The notes: generated by a model from the sequence alone, not told the origin. A stretch of DNA of 64,000 nt from Rhizobium sp. L51/94 (GCF_019355555.1 NZ_CP072142.1:744001-808000); one strand, 5' to 3'; numbered from the stretch's first letter, positions 1 through 9,165 are shown. Numbers and translations are program-made.

Positions 1-379
1 CGATCAGAAGCAGCAACGGCTGCAATATGCCGACGGTGCGCGGCACGCCTGGAATGCTGATCGCGGTGAAGATCGTCATGAAGGCCAGGCCGTATATCGC
101 CACCGCCTTGACCACCGTCATGAACGCCGAGAGGCCGGCATAGCGGAAGATCGCGCGGTAGAGCCCCAGCACGATGAAGATCGGGATCGCGAGCAGGAGC
201 GAGACGAAGGCAGGGACCCATTCGACGCCCTCGAGGATCACCCACCCGTCAAGCCGCAGGCAATAGGCAAACCACACCGTAAGGACACAGAGGCTGGAGT
301 CGACCAGAAGTGCAAAGGCGCGCTTTGTTACGCGCGGCAAAGCCAAAAAGGGCAGAACGAGCCGATCGGCAGATACCAT
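1..379 (-). CDS. WbpM/CapD-type nucleotide-sugar epimerase/dehydratase, N-terminal part
   Basis: The gene runs off the left edge; only the first 126 residues are present. They read as the membrane-embedded N-terminus of the FlaA1/WbpM/CapD family: a cytoplasmic start, a hydrophobic segment with LLVDSSL, then FAYCLRLDG, a second hydrophobic stretch, GLYRAIFRYAG, and two more hydrophobic segments. In the family this region anchors a Rossmann-fold catalytic domain that converts UDP-GlcNAc-type sugars for surface polysaccharide; that domain lies outside the window. The ATG was chosen because GAGGAAA lies about 10 bases upstream on the minus strand. The polysaccharide role is inferred from the family. 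Confidence 0.75.
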   Translation of the reverse strand, partial: MVSADRLVLPFLALPRVTKRAFALLVDSSLCVLTVWFAYCLRLDGWVILEGVEWVPAFVSLLLAIPIFIVLGLYRAIFRYAGLSAFMTVVKAVAIYGLAFMTIFTAISIPGVPRTVGILQPLLLLI

Positions 380-745
380 CAACAATTTCCTCAGGCGCCG
401 GTCATCCCAGTCCGCATTCATATTCCTGCACGGCGCATCGGCCATCTTCAGCACACCTAGTATGTCTTGCTGCTTCCAACAGCAAAAGGCAATTGCGCGA
501 GACAGCCGCGCTGCGTTTTTCACACCGCTATAGCGCAATTGCACCGATGATCCGGGGACGGGCAATAACCGGCGGTCACGACCAGGACATCAGGTGCGGC
601 TTATTCCTACCTACTGCAGATGGTCCGGTCGGTGGAGCACGGGGATGCCATTTGCGACGGCACCGCCGCTGACACCTGCCCCGAAAGCCCGAATGGCGGA
701 CGCCCACAGTCCAAAGGCTTTGGCCTCAGCGGCAGCCGAGGACGG
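380..745. other. Intergenic, with a GCAATTGC inverted repeat
   Basis: No convincing gene. It is upstream of the WbpM-like gene and downstream of the resolvase-like gene. It holds a perfect 10-base inverted repeat, GCAATTGCGC at 489-498 and GCGCAATTGC at 533-542, each containing the octamer palindrome GCAATTGC. This could be a regulator site for the WbpM-like gene, but nothing else supports that. Confidence 0.4.
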
Positions 746-1375
746 TCATTCGTCCACCGGCTCGGTCTTTATGCGTTTTGCCATTCGCGCGATTGTGGAG
801 TTCGAGCATCGGACCTTATTCCGCACGCTCTCCCAGGTCCTCCCACTTCGAAGCATCGCTATGATCTCGTCGTTGCGCCGCGTGTTCTCCGGACGGCCAC
901 GATAACCACCGGCCGCCTTGGTAGCGGCGATACCTTGACGCTGAAGCCAGCGCTTATTTTCTTGCGCTTTACGCGCAACGGTGGCCAGGACGTCGAGAAG
1001 GGTGCTGTTGATCGCCTGATTCACAGGTCCCCAGAGCTCAGTCGGTTCCGCCGATCCGAAAGCCCACGTTGTCGGCAGGGCCGGAGATACCACGAGAACA
1101 CCACGGGCGTTGATTTCGGAGCGCAACTGATCCCAGGTTTCGACGTTCAGACGAGTAAGACGGTCAACTTGGGCGATCAGGAGGATGTCGCCGGGCTTGC
1201 AGATTGCCAATAGGTGGAAAAGGCCCGGACAGTTGTATGTCGCGCCGCCCTCGGTCTCGACGCTGGTGGTGGCAATCGTCCAGTTTCGTTCGCCAGCAAA
1301 CTTTGCCAGCATCTCTTGGACGTCTGTCACCTCGTTTTTACCAATGTTTTTTTGCAGGTAGGCATGTATGGCCAT
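746..1375 (-). CDS. Serine resolvase-like protein lacking the catalytic serine
   Basis: About 209 residues with the layout of a small serine recombinase: an N-terminal resolvase fold (AYLQKN at the start, CKPGDILLIAQVDRLTRLN near residue 70, a helical stretch near 130) and a C-terminal helix-turn-helix (GYRGRPENTRRNDEI to STIARMAKRIK). In active relatives the first strand reads AYLRAST or YxRVST with the nucleophilic serine; here the equivalent reads AYLQKNI, so the serine is an asparagine. The family role is resolution or inversion of plasmid and transposon DNA. Without the serine, strand cleavage is not expected, so a DNA-binding or decayed protein is more likely. An upstream GTG at 1390 is an alternative start; ATG 1375 keeps the family N-terminus. 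Confidence 0.7.
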   Translation of the reverse strand: MAIHAYLQKNIGKNEVTDVQEMLAKFAGERNWTIATTSVETEGGATYNCPGLFHLLAICKPGDILLIAQVDRLTRLNVETWDQLRSEINARGVLVVSPALPTTWAFGSAEPTELWGPVNQAINSTLLDVLATVARKAQENKRWLQRQGIAATKAAGGYRGRPENTRRNDEIIAMLRSGRTWESVRNKVRCSNSTIARMAKRIKTEPVDE

Positions 1376-1933
1376 AAGACAGCTGCTCACGAGATGCTAT
1401 TTTTGAAATGTAGTATATTTTTGGTCTCAAGAACGGGCGTTTCCCCTTTGTGTGTGGGAATAATATTTCGGCTCAGAAAGATACGCAATGGCCAAGAGCG
1501 GTACGATATGCTTTTATTGTCATAATTAGACGTGAAAGAGAGACGTTTAATGCTTTGAGCGATAAGGTGGGATGCGCTGAAACCATAAACTGTTCTTATG
1601 CCGCCGGTACAATCGCACCGTGCCTCCAAACAGGCAGCGTCGTGCTGTTCTGCGATGCATGGCGCGCGACCGCGCAGAGCGGCTTGGACTTTGGCTGCCG
1701 ACACCGTTCCTGAGACAGCGCTGCAGAAATGTAGATGGGGAGGGTAGCGAGATATTGAGTGATTGATCACGAAGCGATCGACCATTCATCTAAATGGCTT
1801 CGATCCGAGGCTGACTGGCGACGATCGGTCGGAGCTGGAGTTTCACGACAGGTCCGTGGTTCGTCATGGTTCGAGGCTAATGCCCGCCGCTTATGTCGTT
1901 GGAACGTCGACCGTGTCCTAGATAGGTCTGCCG
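1376..1933. other. Intergenic, nothing recognised
   Basis: About 560 bases with no reading frame that resembles a protein family on either strand and no clear repeat. Probably non-coding debris between the resolvase-like gene and the sugar-catabolism remnants. Confidence 0.4.
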
Positions 1934-2140
1934 TTAGCGCTGCAAAATTACATCCAATTGTCGCGCGCTATCGGCGTCGATCACGAGGCCTGTTATAAAC
2001 CCAGCTTTCAAGATCGCGCGCGTGGCGTTCACCTTCGCAGTGCCCGCAGAGAGCAATATGATATCGCTTTTGAAAAGGTCCGAGAGGTTGGGTGCGCCCT
2101 GGCAAACGCATTGAGCCGCAGCCTCGCGAAATGGCACTCT
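1934..2140 (-). pseudogene. SorC-family sugar regulator, C-terminal remnant
   Basis: The minus strand ends with a segment reading DIILLSAGTAKVNATRAIL and GLVIDADSARQLDVILQR before the stop. That is the typical C-terminus of the SorC/DeoR-type sugar-binding domain of transcription regulators. The N-terminal DNA-binding part is absent: upstream sequence is instead the opposite-strand FGGY kinase tail and the SDR gene. The regulator is therefore truncated and cannot act as a repressor. It was probably the local regulator of the neighbouring kinase/dehydrogenase pair. Confidence 0.5.
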
Positions 2141-2223
2141 ACAATGAATTCTATCAGCAGTACCGGGTACTCTATCCGGTGCTGAAATCGGTTCTCGAAC
2201 AGGGAGGTACACGGCATGGGTGA
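2120..2223 (+). pseudogene. FGGY sugar kinase, C-terminal remnant
   Basis: A short frame (from about PREMALYNEF) contains FYQQYRVLYPVLKSVLE, which matches the last residues of xylulokinase-like FGGY kinases (Y-x3-YR-x-LYP-x-LK). It stops inside the start of the following SDR gene, overlapping it by eight bases, as in a translationally coupled operon. All of the kinase upstream of this tail is missing. This and the SDR suggest an ancestral polyol or pentitol operon. Confidence 0.5.
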
Positions 2224-2985
2224 TGCCGATTTCCGCCTCGACGGCAAGACGGCCGTTGTCACGGGGGCAGCGCGCGGCATCGGCCGGGCGATCGCCGAAC
2301 GGCTGGCCGATGCTGGTGCCCGTGTCGTCATCGCCGACCTGGATCAGACGGAGGGCGACATTGTCGTCCGTGCGATCGTCAGGTCCGGAAGTGCGGCTGC
2401 CTTCGTCGCGCTCGACGTCACAAAACCCGCGATGGTCGCAGATGTCGTGGAAACAATCTATGCGCAGCATGGTTCTGTTGATGTGCTGGTCAACAATGCC
2501 GGTATTGTGCGCAATGCGCCGGCTCTCGACATGAGCCGAAACGACTGGCAGTCCGTGCTTGATATCAATCTCGGCGGTGTCTTCCATTGCGCCCAGGCGT
2601 TCGGGCGCCGCATGGTGGCTGCCGGGCGCGGCTGGATGGTCAACATCTCATCCATCTGTGGCGAGGTCACCGTCTTCCCCCAGCCGCAGGTATCCTACAA
2701 CGCTGCCAAGGCCGGCGTGAATCTGTTGACCAAGTCGCTGGCGGTCGAATGGGCAAGGAGTGGTGTGCGCGTCAATGCCGTCGCACCCGGTTATGTCGCC
2801 ACCGAGCTGACCTTGCGCGGCCGTAGCAACACGGAGTGGTTCGACACATGGATGCACATGACGCCGATGGGTCGCCTCGGCGAGCCGCGCGAATCGCCAA
2901 TGCCGTTCTCTTTCTCGCCACTGACGCATCGAGTTACTTCACCGGCACGGTGCTGACCATCGATGGCGGCTATACAGCAATGTAG
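2216..2985 (+). pseudogene. Short-chain dehydrogenase, frameshifted near the C-terminus
   Basis: A classical SDR: cofactor motif TGAARGIG near residue 17, NNAG near 92, catalytic Ser in NISSICG, YNAAK as the YxxxK pair, and VAPGYVATEL. After LGEPRE the frame shifts. One A is missing near 2891, so the conserved IANAVLFLATDASSYFTG and the usual ending TIDGGYTAM continue in the next frame to a stop at 2985. The intact reading would be about 256 residues. It follows an FGGY kinase tail, so a polyol dehydrogenase role is likely. A sequencing error of one base could mimic the lesion. Confidence 0.75.
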
Positions 2986-3143
2986 TCGCGCAGACCTAAG
3001 AAAATCTAGGGCCATGGCCTGATGTTCCCAGTCACTGGATCGCTTCTGATCAATTGTTTAGAGCGGCGATAAGCACGGCGTCGACGGCTCGCATCCCATC
3101 AAGCGCTACGACCGTCACGTTCGATTTGGGAAGCCTAACTCCG

Positions 3144-3721
3144 CTATGAAAAGCCGGTGACGCGTCCGTGTTGATGCAACACGAGAGCCACTGCACCAAG
3201 GACTGTGTCATCATTACCCAGAAACTTCCCATCCACGAAACGGGGTCTCGTTGTTTCAACCAGCTGGTCCGGCGGCTGGAGGGTGTGGCGCAAGAACTGC
3301 GCTCCATCGGCGTCAGGAAGGCTTCGCCGATTGCGACCAGCTGGCCAACTATGACGAACAGTGGTGGGTTGAGGATGGCGGCAGCGATGCCCATACCCCA
3401 GCCGGCCTTGTCCGCTGCATCGGCGATCAAGCGCCGATATCCAAGCCGGCCATCCCTTGCGTGCTCGACAAATTCATCAATAGTGACGGGGTAGCCGTCA
3501 AATTCTTCAGCGTGCCGGACGAGTTGGTACCCGCCGACAAATGTCTGAAGACATGCGAGGCAGTGATGTCCAGACAGCAAGTCTGTTTTCTTATGCGAGC
3601 TGCGAGGTACGCGTCCCGCCAAAACGATCCGCTGCCGCAATCCGCGCGATGTTACACCAGCCGTCGGAAAGTTTGTTGCCTGATTTGAAGCGATGTTTTC
3701 AGCGATCGGCCGCCCGTCCAT
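3144..3721 (-). pseudogene. ROK-family regulator/kinase, degraded C-terminal part
   Basis: The minus strand carries LQTFVGGY, FDGYPVTIDEFVEHARDG, GWGMGIAAAILNPPLFVIV and GQLVAIGEAFL, the C-terminal half of a ROK (NagC/XylR-like) protein. After about 3300 the homology moves to another frame (QPPDQLVETTRPRFVDGKF, LGAVALVLHQHGRVT) and ends at a stop at 3144. The cysteine zinc site expected before LQTFVGG is reduced to HHCLAC, and no N-terminal winged helix is seen. At least one frameshift plus truncation makes it non-functional. Confidence 0.6.
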
Positions 3722-4152
3722 CCCGCCGAAATAGCTACTGCGTGCGCTGTTGTTTCAGGCTTCCCACACGATCCGCTCAGAGCGCTAGCTCATAGAGCAG
3801 ATGGAGGATAACCTGCTGTTTAGATGATTGAACGGCATGTCGATTGACGCGCCGAGCTGGGCCGTCATCGTGTTTGCAAGAACCGTGAACGCTTGTTGGT
3901 GGGCGACATCGCCGCCAAATTTCTGGCTGCCTTGTCAGCCAGCCGCGGGTTAGTGCTGCTGCCGAACGAGTGACAGCTGGAGCGACGCACAATGACACAA
4001 CTTAAAGACTGAGGCGGGCTCAGCCCTTTTCCGGGCGTTAAGGTAGCGTCCCTTTGCTTCACTATTGGTTTTCGTCTCGGAGTAGTAAGAGCGATCTTGT
4101 CAGAATGCCGTCACGAAACATATTTCTCCAGACCACCACGGAGAACCAAATA
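3722..4152. other. Intergenic, nothing firm
   Basis: No supported gene. A minus-strand frame around 3790-3960 has weak protein-like character (TVLANTMTAQLGAS) but is broken and I could not assign a family. The end of the interval is the leader of the Crp-type gene. Confidence 0.35.
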
Positions 4153-4845
4153 ATGTTCAATCGTCTGATAGCCTTAATGGAAGAGCCGGACAGGAAAAGA
4201 TTAGTTGCCAACTTCGAGCCGGTCGAACTCCCCAGATTGTTCGAGATGGCGGAACCGAACAAAGCGGCAAAATACAGCTTCTTTCTGGAGTCGGGCATTG
4301 GATCGGTGGTGGCTGTCTCGCCAGCTGGACATGAGGTCGAAGTTGCGATCTTCGGTCGGGAAGGCATGTCGCCACCAAATAGTCTATTCGAGGACGACCA
4401 GGCCCCGTTCAAGGTCTTCATGCAGGTGGAGGGCAAGGGCAATCGAATATTGAACGACCATCTCTTTGAGGCGCTCGCCGCGAGTAGGGCACTTCGAAAG
4501 ATTTTGAGTCGATACGCGCAGGCCCTTTTCGTCCAGACCAGTTTCACCGCACTGTCAAACACGACGCATTCCGTCGAAAAGCGGCTCGCTCGATGGCTTT
4601 TGATGGTGCATGACAGGACGGCTGGAAACGAGCTGCCTGTGACACACGAATTCCTAGGCGCAATGCTGAACGTAAGGCGGCAGAGCGTGACGACGTCTCT
4701 CCATCAGCTTGAGGGTGATCACCTGGTCTACAGTTCGCGAGGCCTCGTAACGATCCGGGACCGCAAACGACTTGAGGCGTTCGCAGGTGAGGCATACGGC
4801 CTTGCTGAGACCGAATTCTGTCGCTTGATAGGATCGATGGGCTAG
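4153..4845 (+). CDS. Crp/Fnr-family transcriptional regulator
   Basis: A 230-residue one-domain sensor plus DNA-binding protein. The N-terminal cyclic-nucleotide-binding-type beta roll shows SGIGSVVAVSPAGHEVEV and FGREGM. A long dimer helix follows (SVEKRLARWLLMVHDR), then a winged helix with recognition segment EFLGAMLNVRRQSVTTSLHQL. Such proteins activate or repress promoters in response to small ligands or redox state; no cysteine cluster for an Fe-S centre is visible. The ATG at 4153 was chosen because GGAGA lies eight bases upstream; an in-frame ATG at 4105 would add 16 residues. It stands alone, so its targets cannot be told from context. Confidence 0.85.
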   Translation: MFNRLIALMEEPDRKRLVANFEPVELPRLFEMAEPNKAAKYSFFLESGIGSVVAVSPAGHEVEVAIFGREGMSPPNSLFEDDQAPFKVFMQVEGKGNRILNDHLFEALAASRALRKILSRYAQALFVQTSFTALSNTTHSVEKRLARWLLMVHDRTAGNELPVTHEFLGAMLNVRRQSVTTSLHQLEGDHLVYSSRGLVTIRDRKRLEAFAGEAYGLAETEFCRLIGSMG

Positions 4846-5097
4846 CAACCCTACGCCACGATCAGCACTTTTCCACATTCCCGGCGCCTCTGTCCGCGGG
4901 CGGACGAACGGTTGCATCGGGCCTTCGTTGCGCTACGATCAGATGGTGACCGATGCAGGAGCGGAAAATGCGTCCAGATCCGTCCCGCGACCAAATAGAA
5001 TTTGGCTTTCTAGATGTCGAAACACTGCAGAAGTGTCTTGAAGGATTTCTTTCCAGCGGTTGTTCTCGCGAGGCAGCAGGTAAAGAGGCTTCCAGCG

Positions 5098-5265
5098 TCA
5101 AGCTGAAAGTGGACGATCCCAGGAATGGTGATCATTCCGCCCATCGACGTCACGTTGACGACAAAGCCACTAAGCCGTCAGCGAAAATGAGGCAGGAATG
5201 CCTGGGTGACTGAAACGGCATCGAAGAGATTGGCTTGGAACTGACGCGGCATCTCTACACAAGGC
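5098..5265 (-). pseudogene. Short-chain dehydrogenase remnant
   Basis: Minus-strand translation gives FQANLFDAVSVTQAFLPHF, a stop codon, then SGFVVNVTSMGGMITIPGIV, which is the central core of a classical SDR up to the catalytic serine. The conserved YxxxK segment and both ends are missing. A relic of a former oxidoreductase gene. Confidence 0.5.
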
Positions 5266-5500
5266 GATTCCTTAAGTGCTCCCTCACGGTCATATCCTGC
5301 AGCGACAGTCTGCGGGTTACGACACCCCAAGGCTCAGGTCGATTGAGCGCATAGCCCTGCAAGACATCGACACCAAGATCGCGCAAGACATCGGCATGTT
5401 TAGGTGTTTCCGCTCCCTCCGCGACAACTTCAATCATAAGTGCGCGGGCGGATGGTATCGATCATTGCCAGGGAGAAACGTTCCTCTGCCGAGACGTCTG
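5255..5500 (-). pseudogene. EAL-domain C-terminal remnant
   Basis: Reads LMIEVVAEGAETPKHADVL and LGVDVLQGYALNRPEPWG, the last strand-helix units of an EAL c-di-GMP phosphodiesterase (VVAEGVET ... LGCDxxQGYxFxxP). The catalytic EAL motif and all upstream parts are absent, and the frame is interrupted near 5440. Only the tail is left. It is unrelated in position to the two intact GGDEF-EAL genes of the window. Confidence 0.55.
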
Positions 5501-5673
5501 CGTTAACCGTGTCACCAAAAGGCGAGCAGGGCTTGGCTGAGGGCAAAATTTCACAAACTACAGTGGCCTTCCGGTTTCGCGTGGCGGTTTTTTGATTTGC
5601 AGACATGAGGCACTTGTCTTGGATACTCACACCACAACGGGTATATCCGAAAACGAAGTCTGGGCCGCATTTC

Positions 5674-6957
5674 TCATTCGCCAAGCCTTGGGGCGCGGCC
5701 GTAGCCGTCGAAGGCATAGCCGTTGAGGATCTGGCGCCCCTCAAAAAAACGTCGCTCAATTGCCGTCATGCCAGCCTCCTCGCAGATTAGTTGCCAGTTG
5801 GCGATGATTGCGGCGGTCTGATCATCGATAATCGTGCGAGCTTGCGCCTTTGATAGCAAAAACGACGGCGCGACAGCCAAGACGTTCATCAACTTCGCAG
5901 CGCGACTTCCTCCAGAGACAATCATTGCTTGATTGGCTTCTGGTGTTCCCCGGCGTTGCGGGGCGATATCATATGCGGGCGTCAAGTTGAGTGTCTTCCC
6001 ATCCCAGAAGGCTGCATGATTTCTTGCATGGTCATCGGTGTTTCCAACGAGAATGTTGAAGCAAAGTCTCGAGAAAAGTTCGGTCAGGTTTTCCAATGGT
6101 TCGGAAAACCGAGCTCGAATGATCTCCGCGAGCATCTGATACGAGATATGATGGGCAGCGAGTTCATTCTCCTGTGTCCATGTCAGGGCGGAGACCATTG
6201 CACGCCTCTGCCATGATGTTTCGACGGAAATGCGGTCGAACCGTTCGACGAGAAGGACATCGCGATCCAAGACTCTATCTATTTCTACCGGCGCCACGGA
6301 CATACCAGCACATGCTGCCAGGCGCATGGTTGCAAATTCCGCCTTGACCATCGCGAATGTGTCATTCGTGGCCGAGAATTTAGCGATCAGCTTCCTTGGT
6401 TTCCCCGCCTGGTGGTCACTGATGAGCGCCTTTGGGCGCGCACCGCCGATCGAGCTGCCATGAAGGATGACACGGTGCAAGCCTTCGGGGACCGGTTCCC
6501 CGGCTTCCACCTTATCGGCGAAACTCAGCAACTCCGTCAGCGTCGCATGGTCACCCTCGCGAGCAATGTGCTCCGTCGCGCTCTCCTGAAAATCCAGCGC
6601 ACCGATTCTGTCTGAACCGGAATGGCGCATGAATGTCATCTCGCCAAAGGCGTCCTCGTCGATCGCGTCCTGCTTCAGTGCCAACAATTCATTGACTATA
6701 ACGCGACGGCCCCATCGGTCAGGCAATGCGTCGCGCAGGGATGGTGCGAGAAAATGATCGGCCGGAGGTTCGATGACGCCCGCGCCGAGCGGCAGGTCGA
6801 GATCAAAAATGGCGATTGCCTTTTTTCTCTCCAGGTAGCTGCGACCATAGTTGAAGAAATAGCGATCCCTCTCACGGACTACGCGCCCCACGACGACTGG
6901 CTCGATTTCTCCCGGCAACCATATCCAGACGTAAAGTTCGCTGGGATCAGAAATCAT
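5674..6957 (-). CDS. hipA: HipA-family serine/threonine kinase toxin (hipBA module 1)
   Basis: A 427-residue HipA-type kinase. The phosphate-binding loop region is GSSIGGARPK (residues 167-176), a lysine in KLIAKF follows (about 193), the catalytic loop is GNTDDHARNH (about 305-314), and AYDI (328-331) takes the place of the DFG segment. HipA toxins phosphorylate tRNA synthetases such as GltX and induce growth arrest. The substrate of this one is not known. Its start lies 11 bases inside the end of the upstream hipB, so the two are translationally coupled. All key residues are present, so it is probably functional. Confidence 0.85.
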   Translation of the reverse strand: MISDPSELYVWIWLPGEIEPVVVGRVVRERDRYFFNYGRSYLERKKAIAIFDLDLPLGAGVIEPPADHFLAPSLRDALPDRWGRRVIVNELLALKQDAIDEDAFGEMTFMRHSGSDRIGALDFQESATEHIAREGDHATLTELLSFADKVEAGEPVPEGLHRVILHGSSIGGARPKALISDHQAGKPRKLIAKFSATNDTFAMVKAEFATMRLAACAGMSVAPVEIDRVLDRDVLLVERFDRISVETSWQRRAMVSALTWTQENELAAHHISYQMLAEIIRARFSEPLENLTELFSRLCFNILVGNTDDHARNHAAFWDGKTLNLTPAYDIAPQRRGTPEANQAMIVSGGSRAAKLMNVLAVAPSFLLSKAQARTIIDDQTAAIIANWQLICEEAGMTAIERRFFEGRQILNGYAFDGYGRAPRLGE

Positions 6958-7288
6958 CTTTCAGCTCCGGCTTTTGATATCGGACACGTGCTGGCAGAAG
7001 CTCGAGTTTTGTCTTAGTTTCCGAAAGCCGGGCTTTCGTCTCAAAGGGGCCTCCGAACAAGGCCAACCCGACCATCGTTGCTGCTTCGAAGATGTATCCG
7101 ACTGCAACGGTTGGCTTGCCGGCTTCTATCGCGCGGATCGTCAGCCGCGAACATCCGGTTCGTTTGGCGAGATCGGCCTCTGTCCAGCCGCGAAGCTTTC
7201 GAGCTGCCTGAATCTCGGACGCAAGCAATTGCAACGCTGATCGACTCGTTAGCGAAAGTGACAAAAAGGAATTCGCATTCTCTGCCAT
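6947..7288 (-). CDS. hipB: HipB-like XRE antitoxin/repressor
   Basis: An Xre-type helix-turn-helix protein of about 113 residues: IQAARKLRGWTEADLAKRTG, then SRLTIRAIEAGKPTVAVG is the HTH, followed by a short tail rich in charged residues. It directly precedes and overlaps hipA. The family neutralises HipA and represses the operon. The ATG at 7288 is preferred; a GTG at 7297 is in frame and no strong Shine-Dalgarno is visible, so a leaderless transcript is possible. The TCTAYTTTAG repeats just upstream are its likely operators. Confidence 0.8.
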   Translation of the reverse strand: MAENANSFLSLSLTSRSALQLLASEIQAARKLRGWTEADLAKRTGCSRLTIRAIEAGKPTVAVGYIFEAATMVGLALFGGPFETKARLSETKTKLELLPARVRYQKPELKDDF

Positions 7289-7311
7289 GGCATACACAAG
7301 TGACGTTAATA

Positions 7312-7415
7312 TCTACTTTAGGATATATCACATCGGAGAATAATGGCAAATATGCCGGCAGTTTTGTCTATTTTAGAAGCTATTGTAAACGACAATGTCT
7401 ACTAAAATAGACAAA
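7312..7415. promoter_or_regulatory. Candidate HipB operators: TCTAYTTTAG triad with nested palindrome
   Basis: Perfect 14-base inverted repeats TTTGTCTATTTTAG (7363-7376) and CTAAAATAGACAAA (7402-7415) flank a shorter inverted repeat ATTGT/ACAAT (centre near 7390). A third related half-site, TCTACTTTAG, lies at 7312-7321 next to the hipB start, within TATC-N8-GATA. Three copies of one motif directly upstream of an XRE antitoxin gene fit cooperative autoregulation. Confidence 0.55.
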
Positions 7416-7432
7416 CATTGAGATGGCGGTCA

Positions 7433-7591
7433 ATGGGCGCCAAGACAGACGTGAATGTGGTGCATTTCGCTGAATTGCCAACCGAAGAACGTACATCGCG
7501 TGAGTACGGGACACCCCTGGACGAGAATTTCATACACCGCTTCTTGAAAGCAACCGCGGCCCCGGCCAAAAACCGACAATGTTTCAGTTGA
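7433..7591 (+). CDS. Possible small protein divergent from hipBA
   Basis: A 52-codon frame begins 18 bases after the palindrome and would be divergently expressed from it. It is acidic at the start, then basic (LDENFIHRFLKATAAPAKN). I recognise no family and see no clear ribosome binding site. It may be a truncated remnant. Reported only because of its position beside a putative operator. Confidence 0.2.
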   Translation: MGAKTDVNVVHFAELPTEERTSREYGTPLDENFIHRFLKATAAPAKNRQCFS

Positions 7592-7783
7592 CATCCGTAG
7601 CTGCATACAAATCAAGCTGCGCCGTCGTCGCCAATCAAAGCAATCGGTGCAACTTTAACTGCCTGCAGCTCCTGTTAAGCCGGTTGCATCCCAACGTTGC
7701 ACCATTAAGGGTTTACGCATAAATTGTAGTACAGATCAACGTATCCGGTGAACCGTATGAGTGCTTTTTTAAGGGCTTGTGGT

Positions 7784-8345
7784 TCATTCAAAGACATCGG
7801 CCACCTTGCATGTAATTGGCGGGTCGGATCGATTCTTTAGATTGCTGTACCACATCGAAAACTGCCCTAACGATATTACCTCGGCTGTCATCCAGACCGG
7901 CGGGTGTTCAGGATCGTCATATCTATTCTTATAATGGAGGATGAAAGTGTCCTTCGACCTACGCAGATCCTCAATTAGCTTCAAGAAGGCCTGAGCATAT
8001 CGGTCTGCTCGGTGATAGAGGCCAGGATCAAGATAGCTGTGCGGCCCGTATTTCATCGCGACGTGATGCGCCCAACCGCCTCGCAAAGACACTTCGATTC
8101 TCTCGATCGCATCCATCACGAGTAGTCGAAGGCGCCTATCGAGAATGTGTAGCTCCAACACATCGTCGAAGGATGTTGTATATCAAAACCTATGTTCGCC
8201 AGTCGCGTGTGGGATACCCTCGAACGGAAGCCAGTAGTACCGTAGCGGGTAGTAGCTTATGTGCTGGAGCATGGGCTGCGTCGCCTAGATCCGGAACGGC
8301 CATTCCCCTTGCTTCGAGCCAGGCAATTTGATCGGGAATAGAAAC
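7784..8345 (-). pseudogene. Abi_2 (AbiD/AbiF-like) abortive-infection protein, broken
   Basis: Pieces of the Abi_2 family are in order across frames: SIPDQIAWLEARGMAVPDL, then after a frameshift HISYYPLRYYWLPFEG, then after an in-frame stop FDDVLELHILDRRLRLLV and DAIERIEVSLRGGWAHHVA. The family aborts phage infection in lactococci and is widespread in proteobacteria. Here there is no start codon, one frameshift, one stop, and the usual C-terminal RN-x-CAHH region is lost. The gene is dead. Confidence 0.6.
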
Positions 8346-8769
8346 GGATGGCTTTTAAAACTTCAACCATCTCATAGGCGGATTCGAAACCGCCAGAAAA
8401 CAAAAAAACCGCTGGCGTGCGAAGTTTCGAAACCGAGGTTCCGTCCGAAGCGTAGCGGGTGTAGTTGATCATTGATATGGAGCACTCCCATTAAGAATGC
8501 AACAATGGCTGGGCAAAAAAGTACCCATTTTTGCCCGAACCGGACCAAGTCACGGATCAGAATCACGATTTTTTGGACATGCGGGCTCGCAAAAATTATG
8601 CATACCATTATCTCGGCAAATTCCGAGTTTTAACGACGTAAAGCATCGAAAGAGCCAGCGCCACGGGCGCACAAAAAGAAGAGCATTGGTAGGTACATAG
8701 CAATTCGCGCAGGTGACTTTCGGTTCGTATCCTATCAAGGCGAAAAGCTGTCTAACCTGTCGGCGACAT
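8346..8769. other. Intergenic, nothing recognised
   Basis: About 420 bases between the Abi remnant and an SDR remnant. No family resemblance, repeat or promoter that I can support. Confidence 0.35.
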
Positions 8770-9165
8770 CGCCGTCGAGACGCTCGACGAAGTCATGCGG
8801 GTGGGGCCGGGTTGTCAATACCTCGAGTCTCACGGTGCTCGGCGACGTTGAGCGGACGAGTTACGCCACAGCCAAGGCAGCACTTGTCAGCTTCACCCGG
8901 AGTTGGGCGCTGGAACTCGCTATGGACGGCATCACCGTCAATGCAATTTCGCCTGGACCCACGGAGACCGAATTGTTCCGTACAAATAACCCTATCGGAA
9001 GCAACGGTGAAGCGCGATACCTATCAGCGATTCCTATGGGCCGCTTCGGCAGGCCGAGGAAGTAGCCGGCGTGATCGGTTTCCTGCTCTCCGACGATGCC
9101 GCGTTCATCACCGGACAGACCTTGCATGTCGACGGCGGGGCTTCGATCGGGAGGTCAGCAATTTG
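8770..9165 (+). pseudogene. Short-chain dehydrogenase remnant with internal deletion and frameshift
   Basis: Starts with DIAVETLDEVMR, jumps (about 40 residues missing) to WGRVVNTSSLTVLGDVERTS, then YATAKAALVSFTRSWALEL with the YxxxK pair and VNAISPGPTETELF. After MGRFGRP the frame shifts to EEVAGVIGFLLSDDAAF and ends ITGQTLHVDGGASIG. One deletion plus one frameshift inactivate it. Confidence 0.6.

Noticed and set aside
620..1213. Long plus-strand open frame opposite the resolvase-like gene
   Set aside because: It is antisense to a recognisable protein and has no family resemblance.
1387..1785. Minus-strand 132-codon frame
   Set aside because: No ribosome site, no family, amino-acid composition typical of non-coding GC-rich DNA.
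4062..4562. Minus-strand frame opposite the Crp-type gene
   Set aside because: Shadow of the regulator, with no family of its own.
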